Positions 10,801-23,480 of a stretch of DNA of 64,000 nt are shown here, piece by piece. The DNA lies in contig JAUTXW010002480.1 in assembly GCA_030620095.1 (NCBI GenBank), positions 62,001-126,000 of the forward strand, in the 5' to 3' direction. Both the position numbers and the translations under genes were made by a program. This DNA comes from Kuschelorhynchus macadamiae. Lineage: Eukaryota; Arthropoda; Insecta; Coleoptera; Curculionidae. The notes beneath the pieces are model-generated. The model made no database searches. It was given only the letters and a program-made list of their open reading frames with translations, and had not been told where the DNA came from. The stretch's first letter is position 1, and every line of letters starts with the position of its first letter.

Positions 10801-11830
10801 ACAAACAAGACTTTGCTTAACTTCATTACAGTTTGAAGACGTATAGAAATTTTTTTCATAAATAAATTACATGTTTTAGACTCGGTGTTTTTTGTTACAA
10901 TTAGTGTAGTTAACATCAGAAGTCGGATGGAAATTAGTGACCTAATATTTCTCTCATTATTTCTGCGATTAGTGACAGTCGACAGTGTTTTACGTTTTAA
11001 CGAAATGAAACGTCACACAGATCTATGCGAAGAAACCTAGAGGCAAAGGTATCATTTGTCGTAAGGAAAATAAATGAGCCGTTCCAATAAGTCTTTATGT
11101 TAGGCCATACTCAAGGGCCCTAATATAAGTAATTAACTCATGGGCTACTTAATGATAAAATAAACAAATAATAACTAAACTTAATCCTACTGATGAACAC
11201 GTCATAACTGAATGGATAACGCCTCGAACAGCATGCAAATCCAGTAAACGTTTAATGTAAAAACTAATCAATAAAAACAGAACTTAAATTGTATTTTAAA
11301 AAAGTACCGAAAAAAACACATAAAAAAATTATGTTTAACGTACACCGAATTACTCTCTTAAATACGATTTGACTTAATGTATTACACTCTTAAATGCCAT
11401 TGACGAATTTTCTGATATACATAAATGATCCGACCAAGGTATATACTTGAGGAAACAGCACAGGTGTCTGCCTTTACGCGTATATACTTAAACATTTTAT
11501 GCACAAAAATGATTTAGGTAATGATATAACAGATATATTAAATAGTGTTCCCAAGACTTACCACAGCTTCTACTATATTATTTTGAAGATTTGTCTTTCA
11601 TATACAAAATGAAAATTCCGATATCTGATGCCGATAAAGTTAAATTCAGGTATTCGGAAAATATAAATTCGACTTTCTGTTTTTCACAAGGTTTTTATTA
11701 ATCTATAAGATCAAAAACATAAAAACTGTATTTTACAAATGCTCTTGAGGACATGATGTACTATTTCAGAGCGTCAAAAAGAATGATGAGAATCGAAGAA
11801 ATTGCCCATATTGCTCAAAGAGACCTAGTT
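10801..11830. other. non-coding, nothing recognised
   Basis: AT-rich sequence with stops in all frames. Searched by eye for the missing NRF-6-like 5' exon without success. Confidence 0.5.
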
Positions 11831-12283
11831 TTAATAACAAACGTAGAAAAAGACTCCAAGTCTCGGTCTCATTAAATTATAATTTTACAATTCACAACAA
11901 ACATGACACGTGTTTCGCTCTTTCGAGCATCATCAGACCTACAAACAACAGAGAGAACCTTAGTAAATAATCACACTCACAAATCCTAAAACAATAACTT
12001 ACAAATAGAATAAACACACTAAAGCACAACAAAATAAACAACTACTAATACATATTTGATGGACATTAAAATGAGGTTAAGTCTCACGTGCATAAACAAA
12101 ATAAAATATTAAAAAAGATTCGTGTCTCTAGACGGGATCGAACCCAGACCACCCGAGTGAAACACCGAAGCAACCACTCACAGACCACTGGACTAGTCGA
12201 AGAAAAGAACCAAAAACTCTCACTCGATGATTTAGTGAATGAAATGAAGGTTGCCTACAATTATTATTACATTAAATTGTTAA
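11831..12283 (-). mobile_element. tRNA-headed SINE-like element, left (minus-strand) copy
   Basis: Reverse complement of 12435-12890 with scattered differences. On the minus strand it has a pol III A box (TAGTCCAGTGG), a B box (GGTTCGATCCC), a long AT-rich body and, near its 3' end, CTGATGATGCTC-GAAA-GAGCGAAAC. A 151-bp spacer separates it from the right copy, forming a large hairpin-capable inverted repeat. Confidence 0.75.
11905..11936 (-). ncRNA. hammerhead-ribozyme-like motif in left copy
   Basis: Same layout as at 12785 on the opposite strand, with a perfect 4-bp stem II (GCUC-GAAA-GAGC) where the right copy has a G-U pair. Confidence 0.45.
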
Positions 12284-12522
12284 TTCATGTACATTTCTGA
12301 CGTTGATGTTTTACATGAACGTCCGAAGGGGAAAAAGCTTGACCTTCTAGAAAAAATGGAAATAACCAAAGCTATAAAAAGTCCCATTCTCACTTGCGTT
12401 AACGATGTTTTTAATTTTGAACCAACCCTAATATTTAACAATTTAATGTAATAGTAATTGTAGGCAACCTTCATTTCATTCACTAATTCATAGAGTGAGA
12501 GTTTTTGGTTCTTTTCTTAAAC

Positions 12523-12587
12523 TAGTCCAGTGGTCTGTGGGTGGGTGGTTGCTTCGGCGTCTCACTCGGGTGTCTGGGTTCGATCCC
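12523..12587 (+). promoter_or_regulatory. internal pol III promoter (A and B boxes) of the SINE-like element
   Basis: A box at 12523-12533 and B box at 12577-12587, 54 bases apart from start to start, both perfect consensus matches. The reverse-strand pair lies in the left copy (about 12131-12195). Confidence 0.7.
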
Positions 12588-12784
12588 GTCTAGAGACACG
12601 AATCTTTTTTAATATTTTATTTTGTTTATGCACGTGAGACTTAACCTCATTTTAATGTCCATCAAATGTGTATTAATAGTTGTTTATTTTGTTGTGCTTT
12701 AGTGTGTTTATTCTATTTGTAAGTTATTGTTTTAGGATTTGTGAGTGTGATTATTTACTAAGGTTCTCTCTGTTGTTTGTAGGT

Positions 12785-12816
12785 CTGATGATGCTCGAAA
12801 GGGCGAAACACGTGTC
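12785..12816 (+). ncRNA. hammerhead-ribozyme-like motif in right copy
   Basis: CTGATGA (12785-12791), one extra T, stem GCTC/GGGC closed by a GAAA tetraloop, then GAAAC and ACGTGTC ending in a GUC-type cleavage triplet. This is the type I hammerhead layout with minimal stem III known from Penelope-like elements and retrozymes. The extra T before stem II and a weak stem I make activity doubtful. Confidence 0.45.
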
Positions 12817-12890
12817 ATGTTTGTTGTGAATTGTAAAATTATAATTTAATGAGACCGAGACTTGGAGTCTTTTTCTATGTTTGTTATTAA

Positions 12891-14159
12891 GAATGATGAA
12901 GAACACCGGAAGCTCTTTTACATCTGACAAATTTTAACATGTTTTTAATAATCAGGGTATTACTCATTAACTGAACTCGGGAAAACGAACAAGTAGAAAG
13001 ATACCATCGTATAATTGTGGAATATTTCTCTACCATGGGAGCGAATTTAAAAGATAACCACCTGGATGAAAATATGGGCAACATTCAAATGGGCTTAAAC
13101 GAGACTATTATCGTATATCTGTTAAAATTACATTTCATCCTGCAGAATTAAATCAACAAATTGATATTAAAGCTTTCGCGTCAAATATTAGTGATAGTTA
13201 TCCAGAAAATCAGGCAAGGCAAAAAAAATACTTTAACATGGATTCCTCTCAGGTATCCTGTATGCTTAAACTGGTGATATTTTTAAATAACTTACCAGTT
13301 TGTAATTCTGTAATTAAACCAGTAATAAAATTCCCATTTTTTTAAATGGCTAGGTCAATTATAATAACATTTTATTTATGAATTTCAATCAAAAAGGTTT
13401 GTCAGACAGAATTTAGCTTCAATCGAGAAAAAATGCATTCGTATTGATTGCTATTTACTGGAAGTAAATAAGGTTAAAAGGAATGATAAATTCCTAATAT
13501 CTCTATGAATTGACCAGCAGTGTATATTATAGGTAGGTTAGTTTCTGGAAATGGCATGCGACGGTACATATTATGCTGGTACGAATTTGGTGCCCGGTGG
13601 CATATAGAGAGAGCAGAACCATGGAAACTGGAATAGGGTATAGGTAAATTCGGATATTCTGGCATGGATTCTGTTCCAGTACTCTCATTTATAAGTAGCT
13701 AGAGAGGACAGAGCAGAAGTGGGAGACTAGCAAGCTTATAAGGCGGGTATTTTGATACGTGTTGCCGTGGATTCTAGAAGCTAATAGTAGGCTTATAATG
13801 CTGCTGTCCTAGTACGGTTTTAGCTCTGTGTATTAAGAATTTCTAGCTCGGTCCCATACAGTTTTGGTCATATGTCAAGTTCATTTGCATTTAACTGCTT
13901 AGTTTGTGTTACTTTGATTTTTATTTTTATCCCTGATATATTATCTTTTAAAAAATTATAAGCTCTTGACTGATTTACACAACAGCTTTATAATTCCTAG
14001 ATTGGAGAGATGCTGAGCTGATAATCCGAATGGTGTCCAATTAAATAATTTTACTTCATTTAAACATTCATTGTTCTTTCTGGTGTTTTAGATCCATTTT
14101 TTTCCCTGCTTAGGTATAAATCAAGAGAATGAGGCCACTTTACGGTCAGGAATGACCAA
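12891..14159. other. non-coding, nothing recognised
   Basis: Short ORFs only. aggtcaattataataac at about 13351 recurs at about 16439, hinting at another low-copy repeat. Confidence 0.45.
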
Positions 14160-14330
14160 ATGTGATCGATGAGCCAAGCCAACCCTGTAAATAACGACGC
14201 AAGTCTGAAACCTATAAACTAGAAAATCCATTATGGGTATCGAATTACGCTGAGAACTCCCATGGAAGGCGAGCTTAAAGGGAGCCAGAAAAAAAACTGG
14301 GCACTCGGCTTTGATGTATGATTTAACACT
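14160..14330. repeat. diverged dispersed repeat, copy 2
   Basis: Contains gatgagccaagccaaccctg and gggcactcggctttgatg, in the same order as in 10690-10800. Confidence 0.4.
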
Positions 14331-17000
14331 CAAGGTTTTATCAAACTTCCATTAGAATTTTAGATTTCAGTTTTATGGGAGTATCTCAAATTTTCATTGC
14401 AAATTTAGTGTTGATAATGATTACTATTTCATCTGAATATAGAGGATAATCGAAAATGCACAAACATATTACGGTAATTACCGTATAATATGTGAACTGT
14501 CCAAAAAATAACACTAATTAAACATTTTTAGTGTATTATTGCGTAGTTTTAGGCTTCCTATTGCTTGATATTAGTTTATGCAAGTTTGTGGATACTGTTT
14601 TCGATTTATATACCCGTTTGTTCCCTTATGTCTATCAATTAAATAAATAAATATTACCAAAGCAAAGATAAATCTGCTTCATTGAAATCTATTAAGACAT
14701 GTCAAACAAAAAAGTTCATCCATCAGCTTCTTTGTAAGAGAGAATACAATAATGTGTCTAATTTGTTTAACATATAAATTGCTCGGACCACTTTTACTCT
14801 CTAAACAAAGAACAGCGTTTGGTTGCTTCATAGATCATCAGTTTCATAAGGACCGCAGAACTGTAATCATTAGATAATCGGTTATATAATATTTATATTG
14901 GCAACTGTTGCATTTCTTCGCTAAAAACTGCTGATATAACAACAGCTATTAGGTAAGTATAAAATGTATCCCTTAACAAATTTACCACGCTCAATTGAAT
15001 TCAGGTGAAATATTTTACGAGAATAAATAAACACTAAATGATTTTAAATGGGCTTAAATGTGCCATATATCACACGCATATTGAAAATAACAATTCTAAA
15101 CTTGTATTGATAAATGCTTTTCAACACGACAATCTAGTAATGTCAGCTGACGTAAAGGATTGTATTTTTAAGAAACCAAAATGGCTAAACAAAATTACGA
15201 GAGAAGTAAAAGTATTAAAAAGTAAAAATTTATTGTAATTAATTTTGAAATATTGAGCTTAAGAGTCGGCGGCAAAATAATAATAATAATTTAGTAAAAA
15301 TGAGAATAGATTTTTTCTAAATTTCAAGTTTGTATAAAAGGAAGCTGTGAAATTTTTTTTCTCTGTATAGATAAAATCATTTTTTACTACTTTAGTCACA
15401 GAAAGATGAGACAGCCTTCGAAAAACTAAAAATTATTTTGTGTTTCAATAAGGTAACAGCCCTCAAAAATAAAATTATTTTTTAGAGCAATGAAACACAA
15501 TTTGTTATATTTTCTTTGTCGCAGTAAGTTATTGCCAAAGGTAATTTTTTTGGATTAAATATATTTTAAAAAAAATTTACTACAATATTTCGAAAAAAGT
15601 TATTTTTTTGTACACACATTTACATAATTAAACTTTTACCACTGTATAGGGTAGAGATATGAAACAGTCTTCTAAAAATTAAAAAACATATGTGCTTATT
15701 TTAAAGTACGTTATATAAATTACTCTTCTCTAAATACGATCTCTTAAAAACAAAAATATATTTTTTTTCTCTAATGGGATTACTTTAAGGGGGTTAAATT
15801 GCCCCCTAAACTCACAATTTTAATCCTGAATGTTATGACATGGTTAACCAGATGAAGTTGGTTTTATTTTTCCTATAAAGTTTTTTGACACAATTTTTTA
15901 AAAAGGAAATGATATTTTTATTTCTGAAACGATACTGAATTTTTATTTGCATAGAATTTCGAGTTGAGAAAACCATTAACTTATATGTAATATTTAAAAC
16001 AATTAATTATTAGCAAAATCTCGCCGCTAAACACTGTAATTATTATTATTAATATTACTTATATTTAAATACACTGGCAGAGGTTATTGCCGCGTTACTT
16101 ACCGTGTATACAACATTCACTACAAACAATTATCCAATTCAAAACAAACATTATAACTGATGTGCTGACACTTTTTAACATCGTGTCGGTTGCACTACTC
16201 ACGGACAAACCACAACAAACTAAATGGACATCTCGAAAGGCAATTAGAAAAAAAATAATTTTAGTTACTTAATCAATTTCAATATTTAAAATCGTCCGTC
16301 TCTTAAGAGCCGCAACTCTTTTCCGGTTAGCACGAAACATGTGGATTCCGGTGGTACTTCTACCATTGTGAAGCTAGGTATAATTCACTTAGATAACATT
16401 CTCTTGTGGCAATCTTTAGTTATCATTCGCCCAAGGCTGGGTCAATTATAATAACTTTCTTTTCATGATTTATTATTATAAAACGGTCTGGGTTAAATTT
16501 CGCTAGGAAGAAAAAAAATTTTTTTCGAGCTTAATTTGAGTGAAGGTTTTTGATAGCAGAAACCATCATAAAGCTCGCTATTCACCATGCTTTGTGATGC
16601 GTCGATGCGATTTGTTAATGCGAATCATAAATTCACATTTATTAAGGCATTGGCCCATAATTCAACGAATTGGGTATTTCACCTTAGTTCAACAGAATGG
16701 TTTTATTACTTGTCATGTATAATTGATATCTAGCCAAAGTACGTCGGATAATATTGTTTTATCATTGCAAATTAAATTTAAACTTTGTGTTTTATTTTCC
16801 TTTACTCAGCTCTATTTTTCTCTCTGTCTGGTTTTCTCTTCCTCTCTGTGACTCCATAGGTAGGTATAACCAATTTTTTTTATTTCAATCACGGGGATTC
16901 AATAAACATTGATGGTTTTGTATTTTCTTTATTATCACTATACGCAGTGTTTATCTTATAAATTTAAACTGATTAGACAATTAATTTAATTCAGCGTTTA
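14331..17000. other. non-coding, AT-rich, nothing firm
   Basis: Only short, unrecognised ORFs. Contains a small palindrome (ATTACGGTAATTACCGTATAAT near 14470) and poly-T/poly-A runs. Confidence 0.5.
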
Positions 17001-17030
17001 AACCACGAGGAGTATGTAGTGGTACATAGG

Positions 17031-17110
17031 TCTTTGAAGATGCCTTGTGGCGAAACGTTGCATAGTAATTCCAATTTGAAATGGTATATTCTCAATGATC
17101 GTAATTTCTT
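17031..17110 (+). repeat. Penelope-LTR-like fragment with hammerhead-like core
   Basis: TTTGAAGATGCC-TTGT-GGCGAAACGTTG: a perfect 3-bp GCC/GGC stem between GAAGAT and GAAAC. Downstream sequence (CAATTTGAAATGGT...GTAATTTCTTAC) matches the tail of the copy at 9025. Confidence 0.42.
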
Positions 17111-18540
17111 ACATGGCGGTATATTCTAAAGATATTTTTATATTATAACAGCCAGACTGTTCAGTCAGAGTCTTTATAGTTCAAGATCCGAGAGCATGAT
17201 TTCTATGCCCATGTGTTTTTTTAATCAAAATATGGCTGCAAGTACGTTTTTTTGATACACACAGTGATTTATCAAAAACGCCTAAGTATATTTCGTCGAA
17301 TTTCAGATACTTATTGATTGTCCAGATACAATTTGAAAACCCTATAATTTTTTTCACTCAACAACATAGTGCTTTCAAATAACGCACAAATACTTTTGAC
17401 AATGTTGTATGTAAAATGTCATCATCGGTTAATTTTTCAACCACAGCTCTGGTTTCATAATTTAAAACCCTTAGAAACGATTTATTGCATTTTATTTAAT
17501 ATTTAAACATAAATGGAAATGAATCAAACAACATTTTACCTCAAGAAATTACAACAATTACATGGCCATTTCCAACACTCTTAATAAATTCTTCCAATTT
17601 AGAAAATTCTTTTGCAACCACATCTTTTGCAATTTGTTTTGAGTCCTTGCGTCAAAATATTGTTTGTTTCTATATCAATATATAATTGTCAAATAATTCA
17701 ATTCCACTTTTGATCTAAACACTAAATAGAAAGAAATAAAACTTATTTATATAAGGACTTTTAGAAAGTGGCTAAATATGACTCTGAAAATGAGAGTAAA
17801 AAATCCAAGTCCTTATTTAAAAAACATTAATTGATTGTGGTGGTCCAAACACGAAACGTCGGAAGTAAAATTTGAATGTCCGCGTTGTAGAGCGAAAACT
17901 TTTAAGTTTTTACTGTATCTGAATAATCAAAACCCTTTGAAATATTCGACGAAATATATTTAGGAGTTTTTCGTAAATCAAGCTATGTATCAGAAAAAGT
18001 ACTTGTGGCCATATTTTGATAGGCAACAGAAAGATATTTCTCCATTAATAATAATCTCTAAAATTTACATTTTTATTAAAAAAAACAGATAGGTAGAAAT
18101 CATGCAGTTGGATCTTAGACTATTATTATAAATCGCAGAAATTTTAAAATAAAATAAACTATGTTTTTTTTAATTACCAAATTATCTATTTAATTTTAGC
18201 CACCACAATAAAATATTAATGTTTCTAAAAATCGATGTGGTTTTGTAAAAATAACGTTTTGTTCACGGGTAGCTATTTTCTTTATTGTCCATAAATCATT
18301 TAGGATAGGTTTTATAATTGTTCAGAAAGAAAAATGATTTTTTACGACATGGTCTCAATTTACAAATGTAATATTTCATTTATAATTAAATGGTTTTATG
18401 TTTACGTAACTAAGGATACCAAAAGAAAGATCTAAAAGTATGTAAATCGTCAAAAATATATTTTTTCATTCTTTTCAGAACTGTACTCTCACACTTGTCA
18501 TAAAAAATGATTTGTCGTGCATTTTTCTGTTTATAACTCT
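17111..18540. other. non-coding, nothing recognised
   Basis: AT-rich. tcgtcgaatttcagata-like text near 17295 and ttcgacgaaatatatttagg near 17945 form an imperfect inverted pair about 650 bp apart, possibly the arms of an old MITE or foldback. Confidence 0.4.
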
Positions 18541-18880
18541 TCTGTTTCTAGTTATGAATCTTTCCTTTTCTTAGGAATAGTGAAGTGTAACCCAATTTAG
18601 TTCAGTACATAGTTATTTAGGAACATAATAGATATACTGTTTTTTTTGAAACTTTTATATCTGACGCCTTATTGCTCCACTATAATGGAATCAATGTTTT
18701 GATAATTTCTTCTTATGTCATACTTGTACTGTGATCGTGAAAAAAACAGGGTTCCTATAAGCCGAAAAACGAATCCGTAAAACATGTTTTCTCAATTCCA
18801 TCCGTCTGATTGTTGGTCTGTCTGTTCTCATAGCTAAAAGCTACTAATCAACTAAACTTTAAATATTGGCGGTCTAGTAA
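18541..18880. repeat. family A repeat pieces, opposite orientations
   Basis: A plus-oriented 5' piece (gaatctttccttttcttagg, about 18555) lies close to a minus-oriented 3' cassette (18728-18880, with ccgtctgattgttggtctgt). Confidence 0.6.
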
Positions 18881-19609
18881 AAATGTTAAAAAATTATTAT
18901 TAAAAAACTATTTAACCAATTTACCACCAACATTTTCCACACGACACACATTTACCTTGTAACTTTATTAATGATCTTTTTTCTTTGTAATAAATGTGTT
19001 AAAGAAAAGTACCTATAGTATAAACCAAAAATGTAACCATAATGTCTAAAAACTTCAATATTAAACAAATATATATTTTTAGGGAAAAATATCCCAATCT
19101 CAAATTATCCGAATTGTTTCGAGGTAAATAAAACAAAACTATTTAGAAGTCTAGCTGTTAATTATTTATTATTAGGGTAATGAAATTTATATTATAAGTT
19201 TTGCCATGGGCCTAATTTCAGCTTTTTAACTGGGGTCAGAAGATCTACCCGAGGGTATGGCGGATTTTTTAAAATATAGCATTAAAATGATACTTTTTAA
19301 AGTCTTTTTTTACCACAAAATAATTGCTAATATTCTTTACATACACTAAGACATTCGTTATTGGTTGTTAATCATGTGCATTTTATTAATAACCGAACCA
19401 CTTGTAAAGTGAATATCGTTCATACACTTTATAACACACAAGTTTTAAACGTACACTTTATTTTTATTCTTCTGTGTTAAATAATACATAATTAATGAAG
19501 GATCAAGAAAGTGTGATTCTTAGAGAATCGTATTTGCTATTTATTGTTGGTAATTTATTGCGATTTTTACTTTAACATTTCGGAGTGACAAAGCGCTTGA
19601 CAGATTTGA

Positions 19610-19662
19610 CCAATTCTGGGTGGAAACTGCCACCCCCTGCCTCCCCTAAATGACGCCACTGC
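19610..19662 (-). repeat. solitary hAT-like terminus
   Basis: On the minus strand it reads CAGTGGCGTCATTTAGGGGA and then a GC-rich AGGCAGGGGG block, a common hAT terminal form. No partner end seen. Confidence 0.35.
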
Positions 19663-21040
19663 TTATTGAATATAAGTTACAAAACTATATGGCAAAATAT
19701 AAATCCAAAGGGTTCCCTATAAAATGCCATAATTGGGCCTCTCGCCTGTTGGCATACCTTTTGTATATAAAATAAATAAACAAGTAAAATATTTACAATT
19801 TAACGTCATATCAAAAACAAAGTATTCGCGGATCTATACATTACATTCTTCATATTTATATATGGTGAAAATTTCGATACCTGAGCAAAATTTTCATATA
19901 AATATACTAATGATAACACATCGAACGCTTTCAAAGCTTTCTCGGTACCTCTAAACAACAGCAATAAATATCTCAAGCCATCCAAAGGAGTTTCGGACAC
20001 CGAAGTTTCTTCCTAACTCGTCGGCCCAGTTTCCCTGGCCGTAAATCACAGTTCAATAGAGTTTCCTTCCCTTGTAAAAATGACTTATATGACGCTGTTT
20101 AAAACTCTCCTTCTTTTGGGGAAAAAGAGCGTGAAAAATTCTATAGAAAACTTTTCCAATTATAGTTTAAGAAGGAGGGAACTAGAATCGAGTTCTCTCT
20201 CCCCAGAGAATAAGATGAATTTGTCTACTTAATAAAAAGATTTTCTTATACCAAACTTTAAATTGAATTTTTCTATTTAGATCCTCCACTCATTAAAAAG
20301 TTTTGTTTTGAAAGAGGTAGCGAGTTGATATTTTTTCTTAGCGGGAACATCGTAATTGGGGTATTTCATGGGAAACAAATAAACAAATGATAGTTTATTC
20401 TGTGAGTAGTACTAGTAGTAGCGGGCTAAAGAGAAAGGTTGGGGGGGTGGGTAGTAATTCTTCCAGGACCCCCGAGGCTAGATCATCTATTTAAATCACA
20501 TAAGGTAATGAACCAAAATTTATAAAATTTTTGTTTAATGTGCATTGAAGATAAATAATATTGTCAAGGGTAGAATGCATACATTTTAACTTAATATGAT
20601 TATTTAGTAGTTTTTAGCGCATTACTAACAAAAGCGTTATTTTAGTTTCGTTTTGAACTAATATTTCAAAGGAAAAAAATTATAAAATACGTAAATATAG
20701 TAGGTACAGTTGTATATAGTAATACGAGAAAAGCTGTGAGTAAAATGGTAATATTTTTTAGTTATTCAAATTTGGTACTCATTATAATATAACTAGTGTC
20801 AAAGAAGAGCCCAAATAAGTTAAAAAAAAATATATAAAAAAATGAAATGTTTATTTTGTTACGTCACGATAATTTTTACAATAATATCAAACTCCTCATT
20901 CTGTTATGTATCTTTTTGTCTGCTAGATTCTTTTGATATTCTGCACCTTCGGAAGATATTTAACAAAATGTAGATAAGTAACTAATTTGATTGTATAATG
21001 AATTTTGGAAATAAGGAAAATGTACATTTTGTTGTACAAT
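19663..21040. other. non-coding, nothing recognised
   Basis: No coding signal. A G-rich run lies at about 20440 (ggttgggggggtgggtag). Confidence 0.5.
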
Positions 21041-21060
21041 ATATTATTATATAATATATA

Positions 21061-21116
21061 CATAGATATCATCATATATAAATATAAACATAGATATCAT
21101 CATATATAAATATATA
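21061..21116. repeat. two tandem copies of a 28-bp unit
   Basis: catagatatcatcatatata plus eight further bases occurs twice head to tail, within a TA-rich tract. Confidence 0.8.
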
Positions 21117-23275
21117 ATATATGGAAACAGGCCTGTCCCCAGCGTAGAAACATTAAGAACACCAACCGACATGGGAACCTGCGATTAAAAGTCAAAATTG
21201 CGTGTTTTTCCTGCAGCTCGTTTTCATATAAATAAAGTTCGAAACCACCGGAAAATCATTTAGGATCCGAGTCTGCCTTCTCAACAATTTAATTACCGGA
21301 GAAGACCGCTAAATTCAGAATCTAAATCAGTTACAACGATATATCCGGTAGCAAAAACTTTTTAATCTCCAACGGTCTAGCCGGGGAATACTAATTTCAC
21401 TTTTTCTGAACTCTTATTTCTCGTTTTTTTTTTCTTGGGATTTAAATTTACAGGTACAGGTTAAAAGAAAAACTTTTTGTAGTCCTAGCTTTAAAAATAG
21501 ACCGAAATTTAAAATATTAAAATTTTTTGGTTCAGATGGCATTAGAGAAAAAAAAGAAAGTCTTAACGAACCTAAGAAATTTAGAGGGAAATTATTATTA
21601 TTATTATGACTATTCAACCAATAATAATTAACTGGTCATGGAAATTTGACATATATTTATAAATTTATTTGCAAAACATATGCGGACTATGGCGTGGCCG
21701 CTATTTCCTTTTGTTTAGGTATATTTAATAAAAGACGGAAATTACTTTAGTGCCGTTCGTCAATATTATACATTATGCTGGGAAGATTTTATAACGCATA
21801 AATTGTTTAATCTTTGAAATAAGGAGTAAGATTTTTGCACCCTGACAAATTAGACTGCGTTGAATTATTTTTGTAGATATATCGTGGGAGTCACTAAGGT
21901 TCATTTTGCTCGTCGGAATAAGAAAAGTACGTTTACTGTTCGACTGCAGTAGTTAGAATAATTCTTATTCTAGACCAATTGGCGTTCAACTGGAAATGTT
22001 GCAGATGATTGCTAGTCAGTCTTAAGTTATTATCATGATAGTCATACAATGGGTTACTTCACAGTAATGGTCGATACTGATTCATATTATTTACCAATTG
22101 GCTTTGGACTACTGAACCACATTTATCAACAATTTCAACAATTATAGAAAGATTGAGGCGAGGCGCCGATGAGGAGACAGAACATTTACGCTATAAACAA
22201 ATGTTTTCAGCAAATTGTGTCAAATTCTTAGTAACTCTTAGTGGACATAATGTAATAAAATATGTAAAATGTAATATATAATACAGTTTTTTTTCGCACA
22301 TTTGACAATTGTTAAAACCGAAGATTCTCTCATTGTAGATCTTGATAGCTTCAGGATCTAGCCTTCATTGAACTTCTTGTTTAACAGTTCCTAGTTCTAA
22401 ATATACGATATCGCTGGCACAAATCGTAATGTTGAACAGAGAGAACACAAGTGTCCATGGCAGGCATCGACAGACAAGAGCTGTGTGCACACTATGATTT
22501 ATGTAAGCAACTAGTCAAACCTCTCTGGATTAATAGTTCTGGATTCGTCATAGTAAACGAAAACCGGGAGAAACAGTAATAGAAAATTGGGCAAGCCAGT
22601 GAATATTTTCAGCCATATACGCATTTTTCGGATTTCAAAGCTGTCTAAACATTAATTGATTGGTGGAATATTCTTCGAAATACATGTAACATAATGAGAG
22701 AATGTTATTTTTAATACATTCACATATTTAGGAGAAAATAACATTGTTTTTATTAAAGTCTAAAGCCTTCTAATTATAAATTTTGCGAGGCATCTTTTTT
22801 TCTCTTTTATACAAGTTTTTTATAGAGTAAATTAATGTTGGGAAAACATATATTTTTAAAGACGGTTTTAGAGACTGATATTGATTAGTCAGAAAAATAA
22901 AAGGATATATTGAATTGAGAAAATGTGTTTTTAAAGGAATAACTATATACATAGTAGGTAATTAAAGTAAGAACAAAGTTAAATAACATAATTTAACTAA
23001 GATGAATAACAAAATCTTAATAATAGAAATCAGAAACAATTTTAAATTTGTTCGATTTGGATAATTCACAATTTGAAAAAAAAATTTTCCAGTATTTCAG
23101 TTAATACAAATTTTGTTCGATAAACCGTACCAAAGGCAAATCGTATAATTCTTTAGAGTTGGAATAATATTTGTTTTTATTGATCCATGTTATTTACTTT
23201 ATTCGCTTCTGTGTGAGTTTGTATGTCTGATTCACCCACTTCTACACAAGCGATTGTACAAAAAAATTAAAGAGT
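21117..23275. other. non-coding, nothing firm
   Basis: A short plus-strand stretch near 22130-22180 reads IIERLRRGADEETEHLRYKQ in one frame but resembles nothing I can name and is soon closed by stops. Confidence 0.4.
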
Positions 23276-23276
23276 A

Positions 23277-23480
23277 CAAATTATGAATTCTTGATTGACA
23301 TTTGAAAATTCAAAAAAGTGGCCCCCATTTGTACAGATTCGACTGAAAATCGGATTTCGAGGGTATAAAAAAAAACAAATTATGAATTGCTAGTCGATAT
23401 TTTAAAAATTAAAGTGGCGGTGACAATTGGCTGAGAAATTCATCATTCACTTGTGCAAATTAGACTGAACATTTGTATTT
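23277..23480. repeat. degenerate direct duplication of about 100 bp
   Basis: caaattatgaattcttgatt (23277) recurs as caaattatgaattgctagtc (23377). Both are followed by an aa-rich stretch, then agtgg, then a ttgtacagattcgact / ttgtgcaaattagact block. Confidence 0.5.

Larger units (their letters stand above)
12435..12890 (+). mobile_element. tRNA-headed SINE-like element, right (plus-strand) copy
   Basis: The head contains TAGTCCAGTGG (12523-12533), an exact fit to the A-box consensus TRGYNNARYGG, and GGTTCGATCCC (12577-12587), an exact B box. The body runs through TTTTTT and AT-rich sequence to a hammerhead-like block at 12785-12816. The tail ends GTTTGTTATTAA. No ORF of note. The combination suggests a non-autonomous retroelement transcribed by RNA polymerase III. 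Confidence 0.75.

Noticed and set aside
12121..12200. tRNA gene on the minus strand
   Set aside because: Both promoter boxes are present but no proper acceptor stem closes around them, and the sequence is embedded in a repeated element. Treated as the SINE head.
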